From positions 2,170,001 to 2,234,000 of the forward strand of contig NC_015572.1 of assembly GCF_000214665.1 (NCBI RefSeq): DNA of 64,000 nt, given 5' to 3'. This document shows positions 16,394-25,344 of this stretch, one piece after another. Numbering within the stretch: the first letter of the stretch is position 1; every line of letters begins with the position of its first letter. The position numbers and the translations under genes were made by a program. The notes beneath the pieces were generated by a model that was not told the DNA's origin, did no database searches, and was given only the letters and a program-made list of their open reading frames with translations. This stretch comes from Methylomonas methanica MC09. GTDB taxonomy: Bacteria > Pseudomonadota > Gammaproteobacteria > Methylococcales > Methylomonadaceae.

Positions 16394-17695
16394 TTAATGA
16401 CAGTAAACCGTAACCAACTCTCGCCAATCTGTCGTATACCGCTGCGAAAGATTTTCGGCTTTCGGTTTCCAGGTCTGGTCAATTTTGGTAGTCGCAATGG
16501 CAATACCTTTAGGAAACCGGCGATTGATTTGATCCAGGGTTTGCATCAGTTGCGGGCTTTCCAGAGTTTGTTGGCTATCGAATAAATCCAATTGCTCCGG
16601 TGCCGTGTGCGATTGAATCTGGCTTAGTTGCACGCCGCATTTTTGATAGCTGTAGCCAGGGCGATAGATTTCTTTGAGCAGTTGTTGCACGATGCCAGCA
16701 ATGATACGGCTGTCCTGGCTAGGATAATGGAGTTTTTGGCTGGCGGCACGTTGATATTGCGGTTCGTGCTCGGCAAAGGGATTGGTGCGGAGAAACGCCG
16801 TGGCGCAGCCGGTCACCGAATGTTGTTGGCGTAGTTTTTCGCTGGCACGACAGGCGAATTCCGCCATGGCCGGGCTAAGCTCTTGCAGTGTTGTGAGTTT
16901 GCGACTGAAGCTGCGTGAGCAAACGATTTGCTGTTTGTCCGGTACGATGGTTTCCAGGTCCAGGCAGCTGATGCCATTGAGTTCCATGATGGTTCTGGCC
17001 ATCACGACACTGAAACGTTGCTGCATTTTCTGCGGCGATTGCTGGGCCAAATCCCAAACCGTATAAATCCCCAGTGGGTTGAGTTGCTTGGATAGCTGAC
17101 GCCCAATGCCCCAGACGTCATCGACCGGCACGATCTTCATCAGTTTTTCGCGTCTTGTCTGATCAGACAGATTCAATACGCCGCCGGTTTGCTGCCACTT
17201 CTTGGCTGCGAAGTTGGCCAGCTTGGCCAAGGTTTTGGTAGGGCCGAGTCCGACGCAAACCGGAATGCCGACCTGACGCTGCACGGTTTCCTTGATCTGT
17301 TTGGCATAAGCGATAGGGTCCTGGCGGCAAGCATACACATCCGTGAAATCCAGAAAGGCTTCATCGATGGAATACACTTCCACCGTGGGAGTGAAGGTTT
17401 CCAGAACCGACATCATGCGGGCACTGAGGTCGGCGTAAAGGCTATAGTTAGACGATAGCAAATGGATGTGATGCTGCTTGACCAAATGTTGAATCTGAAA
17501 CGCAGGCACACCCATTTTGATTCCGAGGTCTTTAATTTCCTGACTCCGGCTGACCAGACAACCGTCATTATTGGACAGCACCGCCACCGGTTTACCGATC
17601 AGATCGGGCCGAAACACCCGTTCGCAACTGACGTAAAAATTGTTACCGTCGACCAGCCCGATCAGCTTGTCGTTTGGGTTAACGATAACACTCAC
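16394..17695 (-). CDS. umuC: Error-prone DNA polymerase V catalytic subunit UmuC
   Basis: A 433-residue Y-family polymerase. Catalytic motifs are LVDGNNFYVSCERVF (Asp16) and YSIDEAFLDFTD; also present are the VLSNNDGCLVSRS block, the CVGLGPTKTLAKLANFAAKKW block, DDVWGIG, and a likely beta-clamp motif QLDLFD near residue 383. It inserts bases opposite damaged DNA once UmuD is cleaved. The GTG at 17695 overlaps the umuD stop (GTGA) and is the preferred start; an ATG at 17728 lies inside umuD. Plasmid and ICE UmuC (MucB, RumB) homologues are common. Confidence 0.95.
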   Translation of the reverse strand: MSVIVNPNDKLIGLVDGNNFYVSCERVFRPDLIGKPVAVLSNNDGCLVSRSQEIKDLGIKMGVPAFQIQHLVKQHHIHLLSSNYSLYADLSARMMSVLETFTPTVEVYSIDEAFLDFTDVYACRQDPIAYAKQIKETVQRQVGIPVCVGLGPTKTLAKLANFAAKKWQQTGGVLNLSDQTRREKLMKIVPVDDVWGIGRQLSKQLNPLGIYTVWDLAQQSPQKMQQRFSVVMARTIMELNGISCLDLETIVPDKQQIVCSRSFSRKLTTLQELSPAMAEFACRASEKLRQQHSVTGCATAFLRTNPFAEHEPQYQRAASQKLHYPSQDSRIIAGIVQQLLKEIYRPGYSYQKCGVQLSQIQSHTAPEQLDLFDSQQTLESPQLMQTLDQINRRFPKGIAIATTKIDQTWKPKAENLSQRYTTDWRELVTVYCH

Positions 17696-18171
17696 AACGC
17701 ATGAATCACGTTGGTCACCACGCCCCAAACCACCAGTTCCAGTTCGTCGGTGAGCATGAAATCAGGATAAACCGGATTTTCAGCGCGCAGTTTCCATTGT
17801 TGGTTGTCAAACACCAATCGCTTCACCGTCAGTTCGCCATTCAACGCACAAATCACAATCTTGCCGGACATAGGTTTCAGCGAGCGATCCACCACCAGAA
17901 TGTCATTGGGATGAATGCCGGCACCCAGCATGGATTCGCCTTGGGCACGGACAAAAAACGTGGCAGCCGGTTTTTGAACCAGCAGGTCATTCAGATCCAG
18001 GGTTTTATCGACATAATCCGCCGCCGGCGACGGAAAGCCGGCCGATACTTTGCCGGCGAATAACGGTAAGCGATATTTAACAGGCCGTTGTGCCGGCTTG
18101 AACACGGCTATTGCCGGACTCAGGCATAATACATCATCGCTGGTATTGATCTTGAATGGGAATACTGGCAT
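17692..18171 (-). CDS. umuD: SOS mutagenesis protein UmuD (LexA-like self-cleaving subunit)
   Basis: A 159-residue S24 peptidase. The cleavage site is Ala44-Gly45 in KVSAGFPSP, the nucleophile Ser80 in RAQGESMLGAG, and the general base Lys117 in GELTVKRLV. RecA-stimulated self-cleavage gives UmuD', which joins UmuC as polymerase V. It is the first gene of the umuDC operon and divergent from the exonuclease gene at 18322. A GTTC-N7-GTTC motif lies about 56-70 bp upstream of its start. Confidence 0.95.
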   Translation of the reverse strand: MPVFPFKINTSDDVLCLSPAIAVFKPAQRPVKYRLPLFAGKVSAGFPSPAADYVDKTLDLNDLLVQKPAATFFVRAQGESMLGAGIHPNDILVVDRSLKPMSGKIVICALNGELTVKRLVFDNQQWKLRAENPVYPDFMLTDELELVVWGVVTNVIHAL

Positions 18172-18226
18172 AACGGCAATGCCTCATAGAATAGGGGAGC
18201 GATAGCCTAACACTGAAAAGGCCATT

Positions 18227-18241
18227 GTTCTATATTTGTTC
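18227..18241. promoter_or_regulatory. Candidate SOS operator, GTTC-N7-GTTC
   Basis: GTTCTATATTTGTTC lies in the divergent promoter region between umuD and the exonuclease gene. It matches the direct-repeat LexA box known from Alphaproteobacteria (GTTC-N7-GTTC); no CTGT-N8-ACAG box of the enterobacterial type is visible here. The divergent SOS genes on either side support an operator role. Confidence 0.5.
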
Positions 18242-18321
18242 TTATTTTGTTTTTATGGCATGCTGCGGCATCACCTGATGTTTAATGACCGTTCGCTGCC
18301 GTTCGCATCCAATCGCTATCC

Positions 18322-19722
18322 ATGACCATGCAACCCTTAGCCTTCGTCGATCTGGAAACCACCGGCGCTTCCGCCACCCAAGACCGCATCACCGAAATCG
18401 GTATCGTGCTGGTGGATGATGGGGAGGTGCGGGAATGGAGCCAGCTGGTCTATCCGCAGATGCGTATCCCGCTGTTTATCGAACAGATGACCGGCATCAG
18501 TAACTCGATGGTGGAACAGGCGCCGCCGTTTGCCGAGATTGCCCAACAGGTCGAGCAATTGTTACAGGGCCGCTTGTTCATCGCCCACAATGCCCGCTTC
18601 GATTACGGTTTTTTGAAGAACGAGTTCAAACGCATCGGCATGCCCTTTCAACCGTCGGTGCTGTGTACAGTGAAATTATCCAGAGCCTTGTTCCCGCAAC
18701 ACCGTCACCATAATCTGGATAGCCTGATCCAGCGTCATGGTCTGACCGTCACCGATCGCCATCGAGCGCTGGCCGATGCGCAAGCCATCCACCAATTCTG
18801 GCAACGGCTTTCTCATGAATTTACAGCAGATACCCTCAGCGACACCGTGCAAAAACTGGTCAATCGCTCCAGTCTGCCGTCGCACATCGATCCGATGTTG
18901 GTGCATGAATTGCCGGAAGGCCCGGGGGTGTACTTGTTTTACGGCGAGAACGACCTGCCGCTATATATCGGCAAAAGCGTCAATATTCGGCAACGGGTGC
19001 TGTCGCATTTTTCCGCCGACCACCGCACGAACAAGGCCATGAATCTGTCGCAGCAGCTGCGCCGTATCGACTGGATCGAAACCGGCGGCGAACTGGGGGC
19101 ATTATTGACCGAAGCCCGCTTGATCAAACAGCTGATGCCGGTGCATAACCAGCGTTTGCGACGCAAGAACGCCTTATGCGCCTGGCAGCTGCGACAACAA
19201 GGTGAACAGCTGATCCCCACCTTGACCTGGGCCAGCGATTTGGACTTTGGCACGCAGGATAATCTGTACGGCCTGTATCATAGCCAGCGCGATGCTCAAA
19301 AAGCCCTGCGCAACTTGGCCGAGCAACAGCAACTCTGCCTGAGTGAGTTGGGATTGGAAAAAACCGGTAAAGACAAGCCCTGTTTTGCCCGGCAACTGAA
19401 ACGCTGCTTGGGCGCCTGTGTCGGCACGGAAAAACCCCTGCAACACGCCGCACGTTTATTGGCGGCCATGCACACTCTCAAACTGACCAGTTGGCCGTAT
19501 CCCGGCGCCATTGGTATTCGGGAAGCCGATGACGTACACATCATCGATCATTGGTGCTATCTAGGGACTGCTAAAACCGACACCGAAATCGATGAAGTAC
19601 TCAATGCAGGCCGGCCGGCGTTCGATCGAGATACCTACATGACACTCTGCAAGGCCTTGAAAAAAGCCAAACCGGTGTTGTTACACCACAGGATGCCAGT
19701 ATGTGCGGCCGCTACAGTCTGA
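18322..19722 (+). CDS. DnaQ-like exonuclease fused to a GIY-YIG (UvrC/Cho-like) nuclease
   Basis: A 466-residue two-domain protein. Residues ~5-165 form a DEDDh 3'-5' exonuclease (FVDLETTG, HNARFDYGFL, HRALADAQAIHQFW). Residues ~195-280 form a GIY-YIG nuclease of the UvrC/Cho type (GPGVYLFYGENDLPLYIGKS, then EARLIKQLMPVHN). The C-terminal ~180 residues resemble the Cho extension (FARQLKRCLGACVG). Such fusions are taken to act in excision repair. It is divergent from umuDC and overlaps yedK by 22 bp, giving a compact SOS repair module. ATG at 18322 or 18328 are both possible. Confidence 0.88.
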   Translation: MTMQPLAFVDLETTGASATQDRITEIGIVLVDDGEVREWSQLVYPQMRIPLFIEQMTGISNSMVEQAPPFAEIAQQVEQLLQGRLFIAHNARFDYGFLKNEFKRIGMPFQPSVLCTVKLSRALFPQHRHHNLDSLIQRHGLTVTDRHRALADAQAIHQFWQRLSHEFTADTLSDTVQKLVNRSSLPSHIDPMLVHELPEGPGVYLFYGENDLPLYIGKSVNIRQRVLSHFSADHRTNKAMNLSQQLRRIDWIETGGELGALLTEARLIKQLMPVHNQRLRRKNALCAWQLRQQGEQLIPTLTWASDLDFGTQDNLYGLYHSQRDAQKALRNLAEQQQLCLSELGLEKTGKDKPCFARQLKRCLGACVGTEKPLQHAARLLAAMHTLKLTSWPYPGAIGIREADDVHIIDHWCYLGTAKTDTEIDEVLNAGRPAFDRDTYMTLCKALKKAKPVLLHHRMPVCAAATV

Positions 19723-20366
19723 CCGCCACTGCCGAAGCGATTGTCGAGCATTTTCAATTGTTGCGGCCGGTAAAATTTCAGCGCAGCTACAACATCGCTC
19801 CGGCTCAAAAAATCCTGACTATCGTCGAACTGGACGATCAATCGCGCAAGGCCGTTTATTTGTATTGGGGCCTGGTACCTTCCTGGAGCAAGGACCGCAA
19901 ACACAGTTCGCACCTGATCAATGCCCGAGCGGAAACGATCCGGGAAAAACCTTCGTTTCGCGCCGCATTCAAGCATCGGCGTTGCCTGATACCCGCCTCG
20001 GGATTCTTTGAGTGGCGGCAAGATGCAATCGGCAAGCAGGCGTTTCATATTCACCGCGCCGATCAACAACTATTTGCCTTTGCCGGCCTTTGGGAGCAAT
20101 GGCAACATGAAACCGAAACTCTGTATTCCTGTGCCATTATCACCACCGCAGCCAGCGAATTGATGCAACCCATTCATGACCGAATGCCGGTCATTTTGCT
20201 GCCGGAACAATATCACCAGTGGTTGGATAAAACGGCCGAACCCGATCATGCCTTCGAGTTGCTGGCTAATCAAGCCTATGCCCAGATGGCAACAACCCCG
20301 GTCAGCGATTGGGTCAATAATCCCCGGCACGATGATGAGCGCTGCATTCAACCGATGCCGTACTAA
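19701..20366 (+). CDS. yedK: SRAP-domain protein YedK/HMCES (abasic-site shield)
   Basis: A 221-residue protein with all family landmarks: catalytic Cys2 after the initiator Met (MCGRYSL), NIAPAQ, INARAET (Asn), GFFEW (Glu) and HDRMPVIL (His). The protein crosslinks covalently to abasic sites in single-stranded DNA through Cys2. Its start lies within the end of the exonuclease/GIY-YIG gene, so the two are co-transcribed and likely translationally coupled. Its place beside umuDC fits an SOS role. Confidence 0.95.
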   Translation: MCGRYSLTATAEAIVEHFQLLRPVKFQRSYNIAPAQKILTIVELDDQSRKAVYLYWGLVPSWSKDRKHSSHLINARAETIREKPSFRAAFKHRRCLIPASGFFEWRQDAIGKQAFHIHRADQQLFAFAGLWEQWQHETETLYSCAIITTAASELMQPIHDRMPVILLPEQYHQWLDKTAEPDHAFELLANQAYAQMATTPVSDWVNNPRHDDERCIQPMPY

Positions 20367-20488
20367 CGAAAATGCGCGTGCCGAATAGGGCTGACGCTGA
20401 AAGCGCCGGCAGCAGTCTGGAAAAACTTGACGGACAAACGCCGCATCGGTAAAAACGCGTCCATTTTTCCAGCGCAACGTTAAACCGT

Positions 20489-20779
20489 ATGAATCACGAC
20501 CGCATTGCCACCCGAGTCGAACACCTCTCCTTGGCCACCGGTATTTTGGCCGGCTTGTCTGCTGCAGGCGCCGTATTGGCGGAACCGACCGGACTGGATG
20601 CGTTTGGCGTCTGGCTGGGTATTACCGATGAACCTTTGATCATCAAAGTCGCGCCCATCCTTGGCTCATTAGCCACCGCCAGCGGCACGCTATCGGGCTT
20701 TACCTATTTTTGGGCTCAACGAAAAAAACGGAAAATCCAAACAAGAACCACCGACAACAACGATACATTGGCGCGATGA
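20489..20779 (+). CDS. Small membrane protein, unknown function
   Basis: A 96-residue protein with a hydrophobic segment at about residues 14-31 (LSLATGILAGLSAAGAVLA) and a second around 52-75, followed by a strongly basic tail (RKKRKI). This holin-like or small-anchor layout is common in mobile-element proteins but no family is recognised. It lies 122 bp after yedK on the same strand. The ATG has no strong ribosome site, so the call is moderate. Confidence 0.55.
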   Translation: MNHDRIATRVEHLSLATGILAGLSAAGAVLAEPTGLDAFGVWLGITDEPLIIKVAPILGSLATASGTLSGFTYFWAQRKKRKIQTRTTDNNDTLAR

Positions 20780-21241
20780 TTTGAAGTTCGGGGCCTAAAC
20801 TTCGTGTGCGATTTTATTCAACACAGCAATCGAAGCGGACCTTCAGAATCTATGTTTTTACCAAAGACTGACAGAACAAGAACGACCCGTTGCGGTCATT
20901 GGCTTTTAAATTTGTATGTCGGCTTTAGTGGGAATTTTGGTCATTGATGGCGCAAAAAATTTAAAGCGTAGGGTGGGCAATGCTTTTCTGCCCACCGTTC
21001 GAAGGCAACAACTTTAAATCCGCGTGGGCACAAAAAGCTTGCCCACCCTACTGGGCTAGCGGTCCAGTCGTTGAAGTGTTCGAGACCCAGTTGTCATGCC
21101 AAAAATGCATGTTACCCCTTTTAGAACTTCAAGGGCTTTTGAAAGAGATTGACTCAAATGATTGGTCTAGTGTGCAAATTATGTGGACATAGACAATAAC
21201 TTGATATGCTTTATAAGTTTAATAAAATAATTTAGGGAAAA
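20780..21241. other. Intergenic region before the Sel1 lipoprotein gene
   Basis: About 460 bp. It holds the palindromic repeat at 20968-21051. The last ~60 bp before 21242 are AT-rich and include a candidate -10 near TATGCTTTATAAG. No convincing gene is seen. Confidence 0.45.
20968..21051. repeat. Palindromic intergenic repeat (REP/MITE-like)
   Basis: Perfect 12-bp ends GTAGGGTGGGCA (20968-20979) and TGCCCACCCTAC (21040-21051), with internal GTGGGCA/TGCCCAC copies so that each half can also form its own hairpin. This type of GTAGGGTGGGCA element is widespread in gammaproteobacterial intergenic regions. Confidence 0.8.
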
Positions 21242-22996
21242 ATGAAAAATTATAATTTCGCGCTGTTATGTTTGGTGTTTATATCTGGCTGTACAACTGT
21301 TGAAACCGAAAATATAGACATCAAGGACACAGAAAAATCAACAAAAGTTAAGACTGTTGATGAACAATGGCAGCCAATACTAGCGGCAATTAACGGTGAT
21401 AATTATGCATCTATAATGGATGACCTTCATAGGCTTGCAAACGCCGGCCATCCTGAATCCCAGTATTACTTAGGTCTTGCATACGAAAACGGGTATTCTG
21501 TTGAAAAAAATCCGAATCTAGCTATTAAGTGGTATCAGTCATCGGCGAATAATGGTTTTCCGAAAGCCCAATATAAAATGGCAGTGATATTTGCTAATGG
21601 TGAACTTACACAGAGAGACTATCCCACTTCCAAAGTTTGGTGTGAAAAAGCTGTACATAATAAATATATAGAGGCTTATGCGTTATTAGGCCACTTATAC
21701 GAATTGGGTCTTGGAACAGAGATAAGTACAGAAAAATCAAAGGAATTATATCTTGAAGGTGCCAACTTAGGTGAGCCTAATGCTAAACACAATTTAGCCA
21801 ATTTGTATTATTCCGGTAGCTTGGGATATAAAGATTATGATAAAGCGTTTCAATTGTATAAGGAAGCTGCAGTAGAAGGTGTCCTAAATGCGCAATACAT
21901 GTTGGGAAGTATGTATGACTTTGGATTCGGTACTAAAAATAATCCTAAAGAAGCAGCAATTTGGTATAAGAAAGCCGCAGAAAATGGGGAGCCTCAATCA
22001 CAAAATGCACTTGGAGTTTTATATGCTCGCGGGGACGGTGTACCTCAGAGCGATGATAATGCACTATATTGGTACAATAAGTCCGCAATACAAGGATTCC
22101 CAGAGGCTCAATTTAATTTAGGTTATCGATTTGAAAAAGGTTTAGGCGTGAGCCAAAGCTATGTAAAAGCAAGAGAATGGTATACAAAAGCGTTTGAACA
22201 CGACCACCCTAAAGCAACTCATAATTTAGGAATTCTTTACGCAAAGGGTTATGGAGGGAAGGCAGATAAAGAGTTAGCATTAAAAATGTTTCATAAAGCC
22301 GCAGATTTAGGGATTCCTGAATCGCACTATGAGATTGGCGTAGCTTACAATGTTGGTATGGGAGTCACTAAGAATCAATCGACTGCAATAAAGTGGTTTC
22401 AAAGTGGAGCCGCCCTAGGTGGAGCGGATGCGCAAGTAGCACTTGGAAACCTTTATTTTAATGGAATAGGGGTAAAGAAAAACCTTGCCAAAGCAGTTGA
22501 GTACTTCAGACAAGGAGCTCAACAGGGTCAAGCTGAAGGACAGCAAAACCTTGGATATGCATATCAAAATGGTTTGGGTGTAAATAAGAATCTTGCTCTA
22601 GCGGCCAAATGGACCCGTAAATCAGCAGAGCAGGGAAATATTGGTGCACAGGTAAATTTAGCAGCTGCATATGAAGGTGGCTTAGGTGTTAGTCAGGATT
22701 ATCAAGAATCATTAAAATGGTATCGTCTGGCAGCGGATCGGGGTGAGCCTTCAGCTGCGCTTAGGGTAGGATATTTTTATTTCAAAGGCTATTGTGGGCA
22801 AATTGACTACAAAGAAGCCGTCAAATGGTTTCGTTTATCCGCAAAGAAGGAATATGCGGATGCAGAATTTATGCTTGGCTTTATGTATGATAACGGCTTT
22901 GGTGGAATTGAGGCCAATTCTGATGAGGCACTTATTTGGTATAAAAAAGCAGCCTCTCATGGATCAATTGAAGCTCAGAATATAATTGCTAAATAG
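21242..22996 (+). CDS. Sel1-repeat lipoprotein
   Basis: A 584-residue protein with a lipoprotein signal peptide (lipobox ISGC, Cys about residue 17) and then about 14 tandem Sel1-like repeats of ~36 residues, recognisable as A-x-W-Y-x-x-A-A-x-x-G-x-x-x-A-Q-x-x-L-G. Such solenoids mediate protein-protein contacts, here at the inner face of the outer membrane or in the periplasm. The gene is clearly more AT-rich than the ICE backbone, suggesting separate acquisition. The S41-like gene follows on the same strand after 162 bp. Confidence 0.9.
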   Translation: MKNYNFALLCLVFISGCTTVETENIDIKDTEKSTKVKTVDEQWQPILAAINGDNYASIMDDLHRLANAGHPESQYYLGLAYENGYSVEKNPNLAIKWYQSSANNGFPKAQYKMAVIFANGELTQRDYPTSKVWCEKAVHNKYIEAYALLGHLYELGLGTEISTEKSKELYLEGANLGEPNAKHNLANLYYSGSLGYKDYDKAFQLYKEAAVEGVLNAQYMLGSMYDFGFGTKNNPKEAAIWYKKAAENGEPQSQNALGVLYARGDGVPQSDDNALYWYNKSAIQGFPEAQFNLGYRFEKGLGVSQSYVKAREWYTKAFEHDHPKATHNLGILYAKGYGGKADKELALKMFHKAADLGIPESHYEIGVAYNVGMGVTKNQSTAIKWFQSGAALGGADAQVALGNLYFNGIGVKKNLAKAVEYFRQGAQQGQAEGQQNLGYAYQNGLGVNKNLALAAKWTRKSAEQGNIGAQVNLAAAYEGGLGVSQDYQESLKWYRLAADRGEPSAALRVGYFYFKGYCGQIDYKEAVKWFRLSAKKEYADAEFMLGFMYDNGFGGIEANSDEALIWYKKAASHGSIEAQNIIAK

Positions 22997-23158
22997 TGTC
23001 TGCGTGAAAATCAATTAAATTTATACTATTCATTACACGGGCCAGGTCGTGGTTGCGGTGGGCGGTCAATCAAAACCAGGTCAATCCGAGCCTGCCCATT
23101 GTGCGCGCCTTAAGATGATTTACTTACCAGACTTTGTTTAGCGCCTATTATCAAAATA

Positions 23159-24370
23159 ATGCGAATAATGAATTATAGAGCCTTAAAAAAACAAATAATA
23201 ATTATAATTCTATCGTTTCTATTATCTTTTTCTATATCGGCTAAAGATAGGCAAATCTACAAACCTATAGGCTCTCAGGGACTCACAGAGATATTTAATA
23301 AAATTGAAAAAGAGCATTTGCTGCCTATAGATCAATCGACAATATTTAAGCAAGGCATAGCCGCGTTAAGTAACTTTGATAATGATTTTAAGTTTACCCA
23401 CACAGAAAGTGAAATTGTTATTTCCTATAAAAATCAACAGATGAAGTACAATATTGATGCGTCTCTTAGTATCGGGGATCTTATATATAAAATAATTAAT
23501 GATGCCAAGTCTTTATCTAAATTAATTTCAAATATTGATCTTAACACCCTCGAAACTAGTATTATTGATCGAGCGGTGTTTTCTATTGATGGGCGCTCTT
23601 ATTTTCAGCAAGATTTTAGAGGCACAACCCAACAAGAAGCTGGGCGGGACAACTTTCGAAACAGCAAGTTTCACGGGATAGATGAATCTAATATTACTTT
23701 CGCACAAGAAGTTAAAAACGATATTTTATATATTCGAATTGTTGATTTTTATAATGGCTTTGAACGCGTAAACGAAACTATTTTTTCCGAAAAATTAAAG
23801 TATAATCCTACGCTCTTCGATATTGTTATTGATATTAGAGGTAATACTGGAGGAAGTTTAGATGTAATTGGGCTTTACTTGGACTTATTTATTACTGATT
23901 CAGTTGTGATACAAGAATCTAACCGTACACAAGTGCCAAAACCTGAAATCCGAACTGGCACAGCTACAAAATTTCCCAAGAATCGTATTATATTATTGGT
24001 AGATGGTCAAACTTCGAGTGGAGCAGAGGCCTTTGCGCTAGCCTTGAGAGATTTGCGAAATGCAAAAATTGTAGGAACTCGTACACTAGGTGACGCATTC
24101 GTTTTAACAGTATTCCCCCTACATAATGGAAATGCATTAGCTGTGACAACATATAAAATATTAGACTATAAAGGAGACTTTTTGCCTAATGGAGGTATAA
24201 ATCCAGATATATGCACTAATATGCTTGAATCAGAATGCGCCAAAAATATTTATACTGGCCCTAGGGGCAGCAACGAAGATATGGATTTCTTAGCTGCAAA
24301 AAATTACCTAGAGCGAACTAGAAATGTTCCAACAAATCAAATTCAACCGCCCGCCGAAAGCGGTGGCTGA
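23159..24370 (+). CDS. S41-family (C-terminal processing protease-like) protein, possibly inactive
   Basis: A 403-residue exported protein with a signal peptide (residues ~8-28, cleavage near ISA). The S41 core is in the second half: DIVIDIRGNTGGSLDVIGLY, the Ser-containing DGQTSSGAEAFALAL (Ser286/287), and LPNGGINPDI near the end. In CtpA-type enzymes a Lys follows in a TxGKG motif; here the segment reads TLGDAF with Asp312 at that place, and I see no PDZ domain. It may use a different base or be a pseudo-enzyme. AT-rich, like the upstream Sel1 gene. The ATG at 23168 is an alternative start. Confidence 0.8.
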   Translation: MRIMNYRALKKQIIIIILSFLLSFSISAKDRQIYKPIGSQGLTEIFNKIEKEHLLPIDQSTIFKQGIAALSNFDNDFKFTHTESEIVISYKNQQMKYNIDASLSIGDLIYKIINDAKSLSKLISNIDLNTLETSIIDRAVFSIDGRSYFQQDFRGTTQQEAGRDNFRNSKFHGIDESNITFAQEVKNDILYIRIVDFYNGFERVNETIFSEKLKYNPTLFDIVIDIRGNTGGSLDVIGLYLDLFITDSVVIQESNRTQVPKPEIRTGTATKFPKNRIILLVDGQTSSGAEAFALALRDLRNAKIVGTRTLGDAFVLTVFPLHNGNALAVTTYKILDYKGDFLPNGGINPDICTNMLESECAKNIYTGPRGSNEDMDFLAAKNYLERTRNVPTNQIQPPAESGG

Positions 24371-24426
24371 TTTAAATTGTTAAGCGGCTGCTTTTAGGTG
24401 CTTACCTGCTCTTGGTGGAACGATAA

Positions 24427-24513
24427 CGATAGGCAGCTTCTGGCCGAACCTGCTCTGCCAGCAGACATGAATAATTTACCCTGTCAATGTCTGCTATCGG
24501 AAGCTTCCTATCG
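24427..24513. repeat. Nested palindromic repeat after the S41-like gene
   Basis: Outer arms CGATAGGCAGCTTC (24427-24440) and GAAGCTTCCTATCG (24500-24513) match in 13 of 14 pairs; inner arms AGCAGACAT (24460-24468) and ATGTCTGCT (24487-24495) match perfectly. The structure would fold into a long hairpin between two convergent genes and could also terminate transcription. Confidence 0.7.
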
Positions 24514-24538
24514 ACACGAGCTGAGTTATTACAGCTTG

Positions 24539-24838
24539 TTACTTACGATTCTCAATCAGGTGGTTGCGTTGTTCTGCCCATAACACGCTGGCGGTTTGTT
24601 CGGTAATGCTGCCATCGTGCACCAATTGGCATAAGCCCAAATAGAGCGCGTACAAGTTGATAATGCCTTCATCCTTGGGGTATTGCTTGAAAAGATCGCG
24701 CTGCTTTTGATCGCTTTGAGCATTACAAAACTCGCCGGGGATCGGCATAAAATCGAATCTGTCGCCATCGCCTATCGCGGCAAAGCCTGTGGCTGAAAAC
24801 AGCAATAATGTCGTGAATAACACTTTCGAGACCATCAA
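24539..24838 (-). CDS. Small exported protein, unknown function
   Basis: A 99-residue protein with a signal peptide (MMVSKVLFTTLLLFSATGFAA) and a ~78-residue mature part containing two Cys (GEFCNAQ and LGLCQLV) that could form a disulphide. No family is recognised. It is convergent with the S41-like gene. Confidence 0.65.
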   Translation of the reverse strand: MMVSKVLFTTLLLFSATGFAAIGDGDRFDFMPIPGEFCNAQSDQKQRDLFKQYPKDEGIINLYALYLGLCQLVHDGSITEQTASVLWAEQRNHLIENRK

Positions 24839-25014
24839 TCACCTCGCGGGCATGATGCGGTTGATGTAAAAATACGCCTTTCGATGGCTATCCGTTTTTT
24901 AGTTGTGTTCTGTGGGTTGCAAAAATCCATTGGGTTTTCCAATTTCCAACGGCTACGGTTAGCATAGCACTACCATGATTGAGTGATTGAAGCAGAGAAC
25001 AAGGAATTTTTCAC

Positions 25015-25308
25015 ATGACAAAACTTTACGCAACTTTGCAGCAAGACAAACCTCGGATTCTAGCAATCGCCCAGCACTACCATGCCCATAATATCCGCAT
25101 CTTCGGTTCGGTTGTACGCGGCGAAGAACGTGACGACAGTGATATTGATTTTTTGGTTGATTTTATGCCGGGCTCAACTTTGTTGGATCAGGTTGGACTA
25201 ATAGAGGCTCTTTCAAGCGAACTGGGTCGTAAGGTCGATGTGATTAGCGAGCGGGCGCTCAACAAATATTTACGGCAAACCGTTCTGCAGGAAGCTCAGC
25301 CGTTATGA
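25015..25308 (+). CDS. MNT-type minimal nucleotidyltransferase (antitoxin-like)
   Basis: A 97-residue protein of the polymerase-beta-like minimal nucleotidyltransferase family, with the motif GSVVRGEERDDSDIDFLVDF (Gly31-Ser32, Asp43, Asp45). MntA proteins normally pair with a HEPN toxin which they AMPylate. The expected downstream HEPN gene is absent: an ATG overlaps its stop, but that frame ends after about 33 codons without a HEPN motif. It is therefore an orphan antitoxin or a remnant of a HEPN/MNT pair. Confidence 0.85.
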   Translation: MTKLYATLQQDKPRILAIAQHYHAHNIRIFGSVVRGEERDDSDIDFLVDFMPGSTLLDQVGLIEALSSELGRKVDVISERALNKYLRQTVLQEAQPL

Positions 25309-25344
25309 AAGGATCGTCTGATCTTTATTGCAGCAGCATTTTGG

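Noticed and set aside
20968..21051. Palindrome at 20968 as an ICE attachment site or oriT
   Set aside because: It matches a widespread intergenic GTAGGGTGGGCA element and has no relaxase or integrase next to it.
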